Assembly (NCBI RefSeq): GCF_963924675.1
Contig: NC_089235.1
Coordinates: 58,516,520 to 58,580,519, forward strand
Length of the DNA: 64,000 nt
Direction: 5' to 3'
From: Phocoena phocoena
Taxonomy: Eukaryota > Chordata > Mammalia > Artiodactyla > Phocoenidae
Part shown: in pieces, positions 45,325 through 55,832 of the stretch
How the letters are laid out: each line of letters starts with the position of its first letter
How positions within the stretch are numbered: the stretch's first letter is position 1
Notes under the pieces: generated by a model
Told to the model about the DNA's origin: nothing
What the model saw: only the letters and a program-made list of their open reading frames with translations
The model's database searches: none
Made by a program: the position numbers and the translations under genes

Positions 45325-45871
45325 TGTAGTAGATTGCATTTTCCAAAGATGGCTGCAACAATGTTCACAGTCCCTTCTTACAATGTGACTTTGACACTCC
45401 TCCCATCAGGAGGTAGAATCAACCTGCTGCTCTTGAAACTGGGCTGGTTTTTGTGACTATTTTGACCAGTAGATTATGGAAGAAGCCACTCTCTGTGACT
45501 TCTAAGGCTAAGTCATCACAGAAGTCTTCAACTGCAATGGAGGCAACCCAGCTATCCTCAGACCTCCACGCTGTAAGGAAGCCCAAACTACCACATGCAA
45601 AGGGACCACATGAAAAGGCCTGAACTTACAAGAAGAGAGAGAGATGCCAAACAATTCCCAGATATTCTGCTCCCTTCCACCTCTGCTATTCTAGTTCCAG
45701 CCATTGTCTGACTGTAACCACCTGAGAAACTTTGAGTAAGAACTGCCCAGCTGAGAGTCCCGCCAGAATCTCTGAGCCACAGAAACCATGAGAGATAATA
45801 AAATGACTGTTGTTCTCTGAAGCCACTACGTTCTTGTGTGATGAGTTATACAGAATTAGATAAACAGAACA
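45325..45871 (+). mobile_element. MaLR LTR, MLT1-like
   Basis: It opens TGTAGTAGATTGCATTTTCC, has the 'gaaactgggctggtttttgtg' and 'aagaactgcccagctgagag' blocks of mammalian apparent LTR retrotransposons, a poly(A) region 'gagataataaaatgactgtt' and an end 'aattagataaacagaaca'. It stands as a solo LTR. The internal region is not visible. Confidence 0.8.
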
Positions 45872-46079
45872 GTGGTAGATAACTTTTAGAATTAGGTCTT
45901 ACAATTTTAGAGCACTTTTAACATCATATACAGGCAGAAAAATGTCTTTTTTGCTTTGTAAGTTAGTCATTATTTAAAAAACAATATTACTATTGAGTAG
46001 ACCTTGCCATAAGTGGATCCATAATCAATAAACAAATACTTATGGTACAGCCGAGGCATCTTTCTGTCTCCTGTTCTGC

Positions 46080-46145
46080 CAATAGGGATGCATCCCAAGT
46101 AAGTGCTCTATAAATAACTGCTCTATAAATAAGTTGAATTAATAT
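46080..46145 (+). mobile_element. L2-like 3' terminus with small tandem repeat
   Basis: 'agtaagtgctctataaataa' then 'ctgctctataaataagttga' resembles the L2 end, with CTCTATAAATAA duplicated. Confidence 0.45.
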
Positions 46146-46859
46146 TTTCCATGAAATAATTTTATTTTAACTACATATGGTAAAAAGACTTTAATATATT
46201 GTAGTATTCATTATCACATGGAAACAGAGTCAATCAAACATAAATTTAATTTTATCATGGTGCCTTTAAGTCATATTGTGAAGGTTATAGGAACTGGTTA
46301 CTTCCATAATGAGTGACCCAAGACTGCTGGTCCTAATGGTGAGGTAGCCTAGACTCACTTACCACTTTTCAACCTGTGGCCCTAGTCAGGTTTCCACATG
46401 TAATCTGGTTACTTCCATGTCCCAGAAAGAAAAAAATCAGATATCCAATCTCATTAAACAGGAATGGATTTAACTGGCTGTTGATATATTCCAAAGATAT
46501 TCTATGTATGTTTAGGTTTCCTAGGTTGTTTGAAACTGTTGAAAAATTACCTAATAAATAGAGCTTTAGTGTCCTGTTAATGTCTATTTACTTGCTTCAT
46601 GGCACTATTGAAATTCTACTCTAAGATTCTTCAGCCAATAGTTGTCCAGTTTATGATTGGACATATTAAGTTAGTGAAAGTAATTAAGTATTCCATCCTT
46701 TGAGTTTGATAACCTTAGTACTTCCCAAAGCTCCTCATATGGCACACACTTATTCTCCTAATTATCTTCATTAGTTCTAAGGCCCAGGTCCTATCTGACT
46801 CTGACTCCCTCAGCATGCCTAGAGGGGCTTGGTAATAAACCTCAGAAGTGCTAAGAATG
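46146..46859. other. Unassigned sequence
   Basis: No gene or named repeat is recognised. Parts may belong to the retrovirus-like relic to the right. Confidence 0.35.
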
Positions 46860-48300
46860 AACATCCTATGGGGCAATCTGACCACTAACAGGTGGGAGAG
46901 GGGAAAAAGCTGCCCCCGTCTATCTTAGCCTCAAGATGTCACGTATGACTAGCAACCAACCACGTTTTTGTAGTGCTATGTCCCAAATAAACAAAGTATA
47001 TGGGTCTAGGAACCAAGTGGTGGCAATAGGAGACAATTAGTGCCTGTCACCATCATTCTCAGAGACCCACTTGTACAACTGGTGCATCCCATTCCTGTAG
47101 TTAGGAGTCCAGTTGCCAGGAAGCATACTTCCACAAGAGGACACAGCAATGGCTGTATTGATACATGAGTTGAGACTACCACCTGGCCATTTTTTACACG
47201 TCATACCAACGAATCGGTAGAAAAGGCAGGAAATTCTGTATTGGTTGGGATCATAAATTCTGATTAGCATGAAGAAACAGGTTGTTACTACACAACAGGA
47301 GCAGAACAAATTGTGTCTGGAACCCAGAATATTCACTAGGGGAACTCTTGCTTCCATGCCCAATGATAACCGTGAATGGGTCACTGAAGGCCCCTGAAAT
47401 GGAAGGTTTGTGCCACTCTACCAGGCAAGCAATCAAGACCAGCCAAAATATTGGCTGAAGGTGAGAAATTACAGGAAGAATAATAAAGGAGGATGACAAT
47501 AATTATTAGGGTCCCAGGTACAGTTATAGCAGTGAAGGGCTAGGGCTTGGTGGGCTAATCTTTAAGTCTTTTTTTAAATTTAATTTACTTTTTTTCTTAT
47601 TAGTCATCCATTTTATACACATCAGTGTATACATGTCAATCCCAATCTCCCAATTCATCCCACCCCCACCCCCACCCCCTGCTGCGTTCCCCCCTTGGTG
47701 TCCATACATTTGTTCTCCACATCTGTGTCTCAATTTCTGCTCTGCAAACCGGTTCATCTCTATCATTTTCTAGGTTCCACAGATATGCGTTAATACACGG
47801 TATTTGTTTTTCTCTTTCTGACTTACTTCACTCTGTATGACAGTCTCTAGATTTTAAGAGGTTGACACTAGCCACTATCTTCCTAGAATGTTCTTGGACC
47901 TCTCATTTTAGGAAGAAGTAAGAACATCTAGCTCTTATATGGAATATGGATATAATAAAGGGTGAAAATGCATCTGAGTGGCTCAAGTAGTAAATTATAT
48001 CAAGTAGTGGATTATGTTGGATCCAGTGCCTCCACATTTTTACTTTGAAAAGCCTGTTCCCTGGGCCTTGAGTACTTGCTCAATGGAGAGCCCCCATCCC
48101 TGTCACCATTGTCTTATCTCCTAAGATTTCCAACTCTATCCCCTTTCCACTGGGTCTGGGCTTCAGCAGGATTTCATTGTATCATCTACTGCAAAAAGAG
48201 TTCCAGCAGCTCCAGAGCCCAAGGTCAAACAACCAGGTCTATGGAGTCTCTGGGTTCCTTAGTGGCTGCCCGGAGGGCTTGGTAAATTCAGTTTGGAAAT
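46860..48300 (-). pseudogene. Possible degraded endogenous-retrovirus coding relic, interrupted by L1
   Basis: Two overlapping minus-strand frames (47037-47384 and 47251-47499) are longer and more protein-like than neighbours. They are rich in Cys, Trp, Asn and Gly, with a hydrophobic stretch near 47280-47330, and look like successive frames of one coding region separated by a frameshift. More decayed frames continue on both sides (stops throughout), and an L1 tail sits inside at 47566-47850. The composition is reminiscent of a retroviral envelope surface region, but I can name no family. It is non-functional as it stands. Confidence 0.25.
47566..47850 (-). mobile_element. L1 3' end (5'-truncated)
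   Basis: From 'agtctctagattttaag' at the right (L1 5' break), the reverse complement passes the end of ORF2 and the 3' UTR to a T-rich tail at 47566-47600. A tight G-quadruplex-type tract lies on the minus strand at 47659-47679. The sequence closely matches the 3' end of the large L1 at 55.6 kb. Confidence 0.9.
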
Positions 48301-48330
48301 GCAGGACACTTAATGGTTTTGTAGAACAAT

Positions 48331-48610
48331 TTTTTTTTAATTGAAGTATAGTAGATTTACTATGTTGTGCCAGTCTCTGCTGTACAGCAAAGTGACTCAG
48401 TTATACACATTCTTTTTTTCATATTCTTTTCCATTATGGTTTATCACAGGATATTGAATATAGTTCCCTGTGCTATCCAGTAGGACCTTGTTGTTTATCC
48501 ATTCTATATGTAATGGTTTGCATCCAACCCCAGTCTCCCAGTCCACCTCTCTACCTCCCCCCTCCCTTAGCAACCACAAGTCTGATCTCTATGTCTGCGA
48601 ATCTGTGAAC
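48331..48610 (-). mobile_element. L1 3' end with 11-bp target duplication
   Basis: The reverse complement of a cetartiodactyl L1 3' UTR ('ttgtgccagtctctgctgta', 'agtgactcagttatacacat', 'agttccctgtgctatccagt'). GAACAATTTTT occurs at 48324-48334 and 48607-48617, flanking it. Confidence 0.9.
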
Positions 48611-48617
48611 AATTTTT

Positions 48618-49199
48618 AATCCAATACAGACAAGAGATGGGAAGGAGTCACAGGTAAGTTCATCTTTCTCTCCCCTACTGATTGTTCTATATATCTCTCT
48701 AAAGACATCCCATATGACTGAGCAACTGGCTGGGTTTTTTTGTGAGGCTCTAGATGGCTTGGTAAGCTTTCCCTCTTTCCCTGCCTCTCTTCTCATTTTC
48801 CATAACTCTTGTTGCCCAGAGACTGCATCGCTCAATAAAACATTAACATGTTTTCTAGGGACTTATGCTAAGACAGTTGCTCATCTCTGAATAAATTCTA
48901 GACTGCTAATGTCCTTGGTGTGAGGTGCATAGAATAGATTTGCTCTATCACCTCCCGCATTCTAGAGAATATACATCTAGTAATAAAATCTCAAATCATA
49001 AAACCTTTATTATCTATCTCATAATGACCTCTTACTCAGCTTTGGTAAAATGATGATTCTTATTCATTTTCACATATGCTAATATATTCCTATTCATCAT
49101 AATTTGCAAATTTATCATCGTTGACTTTCATATTAAGTTTTATCCACTGTTCTAGTCTGCTGAGTCTCTCTAGAATTTGATCTTCCAAACGTTTAGGTT
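48618..49199. other. Unassigned sequence
   Basis: No gene is supported. The 94-codon minus-strand frame at 48551-48835 begins inside the L1 and is treated as chance. Confidence 0.4.
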
Positions 49200-49470
49200 T
49201 CTCTCCCCAAACAATGTAAACCAAACATGCAAACAATATGCAAACACACAAGCTGACATTCTTTGCCAAACCATTAATAAAACCTTGGACGAGACAGAAC
49301 TGAACACAGTCTCCTGTGGCGTGCCACTATGGACTACTTACAGATAGGTATTGATGGCTGTTAAGCTGCATGCATCGATTGCAGTGATTCGATCATTTAT
49401 GAATCCACCCAGGTGAACTATTATCTAGTTTATCTTTGAGGATTCTTACTTTATAGTATGTTGCCATGAC
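49200..49470 (-). mobile_element. Ancient CR1/L3 LINE relic
   Basis: 'gacagaactgaacacagtct', 'cctgtggcgtgccactatgg', 'catttatgaatccacccagg' and 'ctattatctagtttatcttt' match the reverse complement of the reverse-transcriptase region of CR1/L3 LINEs, which predate placental mammals. It is heavily mutated and has no open frame. Confidence 0.65.
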
Positions 49471-49671
49471 ACAGTCTATATCTTTAAAAAAAAGTTTTTG
49501 TTAACTTTTTCTATTCAATATAAAAAAGCACTTGAGAATTCAATTATGACCGCTGATGTTCTTTTAAAGCCAAATGAATCCCTTCGGAAAACTTGAGGAA
49601 TAATAAAAATGTCCCTGATCAATTTAGTCGTACATATCAAGTGCCTTAAGATGCACACAGCTCTTGGTTCA

Positions 49672-49925
49672 GTAATTCTACTTCTAAAAATCTGTCCTAA
49701 AGAGATAAACATAAATGTGTGTGAAACACACATGTGTAGATTTTTATAGAAGCAAAACTGAAGATAATTTTAGATATTAAAATTGGATACAACAATAGAG
49801 GTTCAATTAAATGAACTAAGGCAAATCTGAGAGTTGGAATAAAATTTACTCATTAAAAATAGTTCTAAGGCTATTTAGTGACATGGAAAAATATTTGTAT
49901 TAAATGAACAAGCAGCTAGATCTCT
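49672..49925 (+). mobile_element. Old L1M/HAL1-type fragment
   Basis: 'ttcagtaattctacttctaa', 'tctgtcctaaagagataaac', 'ttaaatgaactaaggcaaat' and 'ctatttagtgacatggaaaa' match the end of ORF2 of old mammalian L1s. Confidence 0.75.
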
Positions 49926-50696
49926 TTCTGCTACCCTTTAGCTATAATCTGTTGGGTGGAAGCAACAGAAATCTTTGATTAGTAAGAGATCAAAGAGCCA
50001 AATGTATCATTCTGTGGGCTAAGCATAGCATCTTGCTTCTACCAAATGTCCCCTGCCCACAGAAGAGTTGAATCAGCTACAATTAGGATATGTGTTGCAT
50101 ATATAAACACACAGTGGGGAATATACAACTAACAAAATAAGAATTAGAACTAAACCAGAATTATCACCACAATTATGGTACGAAACATTTTCTGCCTTGA
50201 TTTTCAAGAGAAATAGTGTAAAAAGGGAGAGAAGCTTTGCCTTTAGACCCAATTGTTTCTATAGCCTAGGTATGCCCTGCCTGCACTGAAGCATGAAGCT
50301 TGAACAGCCCCTGAGCTTTTTTTCTTTGAGGTTAGTTACATGAGGATTATTTAAGGGTACTCTGGGGTTGTAAAGTTGTTCAAAACTAAGACATTAATTG
50401 CCATACTGGAAAGAGTTGTGCTTGGATAGACAGACCTGAACCATGAAGCAGCCAAATGGCAACTTTAAAGCAGTGCCTACAGAATATGGGCTTGCCATGT
50501 AATGAACTAGAGGCAAAGGACTTTTCACCTAGTCAGAGAGTTGTTTTCTCTCTCTCTTTCCTACACACACACACACATATGCACACGCACACACACACGC
50601 AAAGAGTGATGGGAGAATTTTTCACATATTAAGGTATGGAGAAGTCATTCTGGCTTATACATGATTTGACTTGAATTTAGGCTAACCAAAACAGCC
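49926..50696. other. Unassigned sequence with CT and CA repeats
   Basis: A (CT)n/(CA)n compound microsatellite sits at 50543-50599. A ~70-base segment at 50224-50290 resembles 55148-55222 and may be a shared ancient repeat. No gene is seen. Confidence 0.4.
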
Positions 50697-51197
50697 TGTT
50701 CATGGCCTATTAAACATGCATTGTACAACTGCTTTAACCATTGAAAATCAAAATCAAAATGGAGTAACCATGGTGCAGGCATTCAAAACGGAGCTGGGTG
50801 GTCATTGTGGATGTGGTTTCAGACATGTTCCTGTATTAATGAGAACTTGAATCTTCTGAACTGTATCAGACTCAAGGACACCACCAGCTGTTCTCAAAAC
50901 GATATCTGCTAGCTGACAGCTGCAATGCTACAGTCCCAAGATCTCCCCCTGTAACTATGCAACCATTTCAGACTCCAAACAATCCTTACTTAACAAGCAC
51001 CCTTACTTCTTGCCAGCTCTAATCCTAATTCATGCCAAACAGTTTATGTAATTTTGTGGGGTTTGCCTTTATAAGCTTCCCCTATTTTGTACTTCTTGAA
51101 TCTGTGTCTCCCAGGCTATAGTCCTCAGTTTGGCTCAGATAAAACTCTTTTCTATTCTTATTATAGATTGCTTTATTGGTTATTACCCATCAACAAC
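50697..51197 (+). mobile_element. ERV1-like solo LTR
   Basis: It has LTR-type organisation: a TG start, a promoter-like CTTTATAAGC (51067-51078), a cap-proximal 'gaatctgtgtctcccaggct', a poly(A) region 'cagataaaactcttttctat' followed by 'tattatagattgc', and a CA end. No internal region adjoins on either side. The family is not assigned. Confidence 0.6.
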
Positions 51198-51540
51198 AGA
51201 GAGACACAGAGAGAGATGGGGGGACACACAAACAGGAAATAGAACATTGGAGTGTTTTTAAGGAGAGTGCCTATTTTAAAATAAATTTCCATCCTCTAAG
51301 AGCTCAAAGCTAAGTCACAGTTAAATGAACCCTTTTGGTGAGTCACTAGCCCCATTTTCTTTCTTCAACCGTATGCCTGTATACATACAGCATCCCATAA
51401 CCTTCCCTTTCTGGATCACTTTTCTCTTGTACTACATTCTGACCTTGTATTCAGGCATTCTGATTCTGGCACGCACCTTAGTAAAAACCAAAATAAAGGC
51501 TCAACTCATTGGTATTAAATTATAATGACTGGCAAAGCTT
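51198..51540. other. Unassigned sequence
   Basis: A GA/CA-rich patch (51195-51235) and nothing else recognised. Confidence 0.4.
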
Positions 51541-51544
51541 TGCA

Positions 51545-52065
51545 TTTTTGTTTTTCTTTTTGTATTTTTATTGATATTTACAAGTACACAAATCAAAAAG
51601 GTATGGCTCAATGTTTTTTTCCCAAATTGAACACGTATATATAATGAGAATTCAGATCAAGAAATAGGACATTACCAGCCTCTAGAAGCTCCCACTTATC
51701 CACTTCCAGTAATTAATCCATCTCCACAAAGAGTAACCACTCTTCTGACCTCTAACATCCGTGATTACTTTGACTTCTTTTTAAACTTCATACATATGAA
51801 ACCATAGAGTATATTCTCTTTTTTGTCTAGCTTCTCCCACTCGACATTATGTTTGTGAGATTCACCAATATTGTAATAGTTGCAGTTCATGCTCATTGTT
51901 ATATTTTCCATTGTGGAATAAACCAATTCTACTGATAACTAAGAAGTTTTCATCTGGTGCTCTTACAAGTAGTGCTATTGGAACATCCTAGTTCTGTGAG
52001 CATATATAAATATTTCTGTTGGTTGTACATCTACAAAAGCAATTGAGTATCAAAGAATAGGCATA
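51545..52065 (-). mobile_element. Old L1M 3' region
   Basis: 'tttttattgatatttacaag', 'caagaaataggacattacca', 'gtgattactttgacttcttt', 'catacatatgaaaccataga' and 'tccattgtggaataaacc' match the reverse complement of an L1M 3' UTR and ORF2 end. Confidence 0.75.
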
Positions 52066-52800
52066 TGTTTAGCTTAAGTAAATACTGGACTGGCAGAGTT
52101 TAAGATATTACTTTCTCTGTTGTATTCACATTTTAATAAGAGTTAAGAAATCTTAAGCCATAAAAGTAATTCTCTAATTGTGGAATGAAACTGCCAAGGA
52201 GATATTCTGAGTGTCAAAGAAACTTCCTAAATTACATGTGGACCTTCTAAAGCCAGCTGAGCTTTGCAGACAACTGATTTTTATGTTGGAGCAAACAGAG
52301 ATCATAAAAATATTTTTGCTAGTTTATATTAATAAAAAATTGTTTCCCTTCTGAAACCAATTATACAATTCTTAGAAGGTCTTAACCAGATTTGTCACAA
52401 GTCTAATAGAGTAGACATTTCTGGTAAAATTGTTTGTTTGAAATCCATATATTTTTGTGTTTTCATTTAAGACAGCTTTTGTTTAAAATTATACAAAAAT
52501 ATGTAAGTTAATATAATACTAAAGAAACATTAGTGCTTCAGAAGCAAAAGTTTCTCTGAAGTGACAAAACATTTAAGAGAAAGATTTGAAGTAAAAAAAA
52601 AAAAGTTTTCAAAATGTTTTATACATTTTATAAGAAAACCCTTTACTCTTGAAATGAATAGTACAAAGATATTTGCTAAACTAGGGCCCTCGTCATTCAG
52701 AAACATTTTATTTAGTAGGAGGTTAAAAATCAAAACAGAAATGGAAAGTGGATATATACACATGTATTTTTACAATAAAAAATAGAGTTTCTCAAGATTA
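52066..52800. other. Unassigned AT-rich sequence
   Basis: No gene or repeat is recognised. Overlapping frames on both strands near 52530-52785 are AT-rich and unsupported. Confidence 0.4.
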
Positions 52801-53005
52801 GACACTCTGGTGTTCACTTGTTTGTGCCTCTCTTACATGAAGAGTGTGTTATTATCTGATATATTCAAATTAGTCTCAACCTGCCCCATGCAAAAGATTA
52901 TGAGCTCCTGAAGGGTGAAGAATGTCTTATGCCTCTTTTTATCCAAGGACCTAGCCCAGTGCCTGACATAAATCAGGACCTTGCTATATATTCGTTAAAC
53001 TGAGT
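52801..53005 (+). mobile_element. L2 LINE 3' end
   Basis: 'ttatgagctcctgaagggtg', 'aagaatgtcttatgcctctt' and 'agcccagtgcctgacataaa' are the typical L2 3' UTR finish. Confidence 0.8.
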
Positions 53006-53094
53006 TTTTTAAAGTAGGTTACACATCAAACTCTCTGACAATACAATCCTTCATATATGGAATGGAACACATGCAATTATTCTCTGTTTATTAT

Positions 53095-53300
53095 AAGGAA
53101 CAAGTCTGAGCTTTGGTGATAAACCTGAATTTGAATCCATGAGCATGTAAACTGTCTAGGCCTTGTGTTTCTTACATGAAATTGGGATAATAATAGCTAT
53201 CTCAGAGGTTGTAGGAAATGTGATCATATAGATAAATTGCTCAGTGATAGTAATGTAGAGAGTAGAAATTCACTAAATATTAATTCTCTTCACCTCACAA
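53095..53300 (-). mobile_element. MIR
   Basis: 'ctgaatttgaatccatgagc', 'gaaattgggataataatagc', 'tatctcagaggttgtaggaa' are in reverse-complement MIR order. Confidence 0.8.
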
Positions 53301-53801
53301 CACTGACATTTTAGTAGGTGGATTTTTCCTTGCTCAAAAAATTCTTTACAATTAGGAATCTTAGAGTTGAGTGAGAAAGAGAATCTAGAAGAGTTCCGCT
53401 TCACACAAGTCCGATGATGTTTGCCTACTAAAGCTTCTGGCTATCTGGAGATGTAAAAAAAACCGAAAAAAACAGAAAAGGGAGAGGAAAGGGACAGATG
53501 CCAATATTTATAAAGAAGACTAGGACTCTAGAAGAAGAGTTGGTTTTCCCATACTCAATTGTAAAACTAAATGAAGATCCTAAATGCTGCTCTTTCTTTT
53601 ACTTACACAGCCCAATTGTAAACGGTAAACAGCTAGTTATAAGGTGAAGAACATGGGCTTTGAAGTTTGAGAGATTTAGCATTTACTATATTGATTAAAT
53701 ATAGGTAATTGACACAGAAATTCTTAAAGTGTCTGTCTCACAAGAGATTAAAAAAAATTAGTTCTCTTTTATTTTTCTTTTCTTTCTCCTTTTGACTTTA
53801 G
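53301..53801. other. Unassigned sequence (possible intron)
   Basis: No repeat is recognised. The right end (53764-53801) is the pyrimidine tract of the candidate exon that follows. Confidence 0.4.
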
Positions 53802-53855
53802 AAGCTAATGACTCAGAGCACTCCCAAGAAAAAGAAAATGGAAAGAAGCCAAAAG
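53802..53855 (+). other. Candidate 54-nt cassette exon of an unidentified gene
   Basis: A long pyrimidine tract (53764-53790) and TTTGACTTTAG form a good acceptor at 53801. After 54 bases, CAAAAG|GTATTG at 53855-53856 is a usable but weak donor. The length is a multiple of 3 and, in phase 1, it reads EANDSEHSQEKENGKKPK (first residue assumes an upstream G). It would add an acidic-to-basic hydrophilic insert. The frame joins in phase to the candidate terminal exon at 63033, which also begins mid-codon and is Lys/Arg-rich. I do not recognise the protein. An antisense L1 would lie in the intron between them. Confidence 0.3.
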
Positions 53856-54847
53856 GTATTGCGCTAATTGAATGGTTATCCCAACCCACCCCCAAAATCA
53901 CAGTGTTCATAATATTTTACTATTATTTATCAAGTCAGGAAAAGATGGAAACACTATACATGCATGTGTTCTGCCATTTTGCATTTCTTAATTTCCCAGG
54001 GAAACTTTTCTATTAGTTAAATAGCAATATTCATTTGTTATCAAGACCCTTAAGACCCTTAAGAAGTAACAATTAACTAATCTTTAAATCTGAATCTTGA
54101 GAAGAATGTGTTTTCACAGTGTTAGCTTTTCCTCCTCTCAGACCCCTTCTCTTCCTACAACTTGCATTGCACTGAGAAAATGGATGACAGCTTTTTATCA
54201 GGAAAACCTTCCTAAATTAAAAAAATCCTGACCATAGGTTTTTAATCATTTGATATTAAAAAAGTATAGGATTACTGACTTCGCAGTGTGGCCTTGGAAT
54301 GCTAAGCAAAATATGGATGTACTGGTTGTAAATGTTTATATATTGTACAGTACCTTTATATATACACTTGAGGTTCTGATTAGAGAAAGAGATCTGTAAA
54401 TCACTTGTTATTTTTTACATAGATATTTAAAAAAGCAAAACAAAAAAAAAAAATCAAAGAAAAAAAAGTATAGGATATAACTTTTGCTAACCTTCCTCTA
54501 AGTAAAACTTCTCTTTAATGCTGCTGACTTGACATTTACTTGCATATTTTGCCCATGAAAATCATAGATTCAAACATGGGGCACAAATATTATTTTTTCT
54601 GGTTGTAACAGCACTTCCCATTTTAGGGGGTGAGGGAGGAGGAGGGGGAAATGTTTTCCTAACCGTGAGGGTGGAATTGGAGTGGCTGTCTTCTCAAAGA
54701 CTTCACCTGGCTGGTCACAATGATGGGCTAGCAAAGGTTCTTGATCAAAGCTGGACCAGTTAGAGCTCTTGGGATTTTAGCCAAAGGATGCAGGTCTCAG
54801 TCCCTTTGGGGGGCAAAATTGGGAAGTAATGTTTTGGACCATCCCTA
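53856..54847. other. Unassigned AT-rich sequence
   Basis: No repeat or gene is recognised. The small tandem 'aagacccttaagacccttaag' lies at 54043-54063 and an A-rich patch at 54432-54470. Confidence 0.4.
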
Positions 54848-54992
54848 TTTTTCTCTTTTTTCCTTCTTTCCTCACTCCCTTCTTTCCTTTCTTCCTACTC
54901 TTCCTCCCTTCCTTCCTTCCTTCCTTCCTTCCTTCCCTCCTCCCTCCCTCCCTCCTTCCTCCCTCCCTTCCTTCCTCCCTTCCTTTCTTTTT
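54848..54992. repeat. (CCTT)n/(CCCT)n pyrimidine tract
   Basis: From 54898 to 54992 the plus strand has 95 consecutive pyrimidines, mainly CCTT and CCCT units. The tract directly abuts the 3' end of a minus-strand L1 relic, so it probably grew from that element's A-rich tail. Such tracts can form triplex DNA. Confidence 0.95.
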
Positions 54993-55135
54993 ACAAATGT
55001 ATTGAGATATAATCACAGTACATTAAATTGCACATTTTTAAAGCGTGTAATTTAATCTTTTTTGAAATATGTATTCACCTGGAAAATCATTACCACCATA
55101 TTATATCAAATATTTCCTGCACTACTTTTCAAAAA
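54990..55135 (-). mobile_element. Old L1M 3' end
   Basis: 'aaatgtattgagatataatc', 'ttaaattgcacatttttaaa', 'gtattcacctggaaaatcat' match the reversed L1M 3' terminus. Confidence 0.65.
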
Positions 55136-55626
55136 AGAAGTCTGAAATTGGGAGGAAAATTTTGCCTGTGGACCTAATTGTCTCTAAGACCTATATAGGC
55201 CCAGCCTGCATTTTGATTAGATGAGTCAATAAATCCTTACACCTAAGCTGGATCAAGTTGGGTTAGCATCATTTACTACTAAGAATCATCAATAAATATC
55301 CTGATTACTAGAGCATCCACAACACTTTTTGCAGTCATTTTATAAGCAAAACTTAAACTAATTTTCAAATTCCTATTCATGGTAAGTAAAATGTACAACA
55401 AAATTAATCACAAGTACTCATCAAATTTGATGAATTAGAAGCAATTCAAAAACCATTTGCTAATTTTTCTTTTAGTATGAAAAGGACTCAGAAAGTTACT
55501 TAGAAGATTTAATCGACACTTCATTTTTCTGTTCCTCATCAGTTCCACTAAACTATGATATATGTTTTAAACCTACTGTGCTAAAAGATGTTGAAAGATA
55601 TAAATTGTCTAAACATTCTTTGTTTT
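55136..55626. other. Unassigned sequence
   Basis: It includes the segment at 55148-55222 that resembles 50224-50290. No gene is seen. Confidence 0.4.
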
Positions 55627-55832
55627 CTGAATTTTATTTATTTTTTTATACAGCAAGTTCTTATTAGTTATACATTTTATACATATTAGTGTATATACAT
55701 CAATCCCAATCTCCCAATTCATCCCACCACCACCATCCCCCGCCACTTCCCCCCGCTTGGTGTCCATACATTTGTTCTCTACATCTGTGTCTCTATTTCT
55801 ACCCTGAAAACCAGTTCATCTGTACCATTTTT

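Noticed and set aside
47850..47870. Target duplication ATCTTTAAG / ATTTTAAG for the L1 at 47.6 kb
   Set aside because: The match is short and imperfect in T/A-rich sequence, so it is not reliable.
54741..55055. 104-codon Ser/Pro-rich ORF and the Arg/Glu/Gly-rich frame opposite
   Set aside because: Both are low-complexity translations of the CCTT/CCCT microsatellite.
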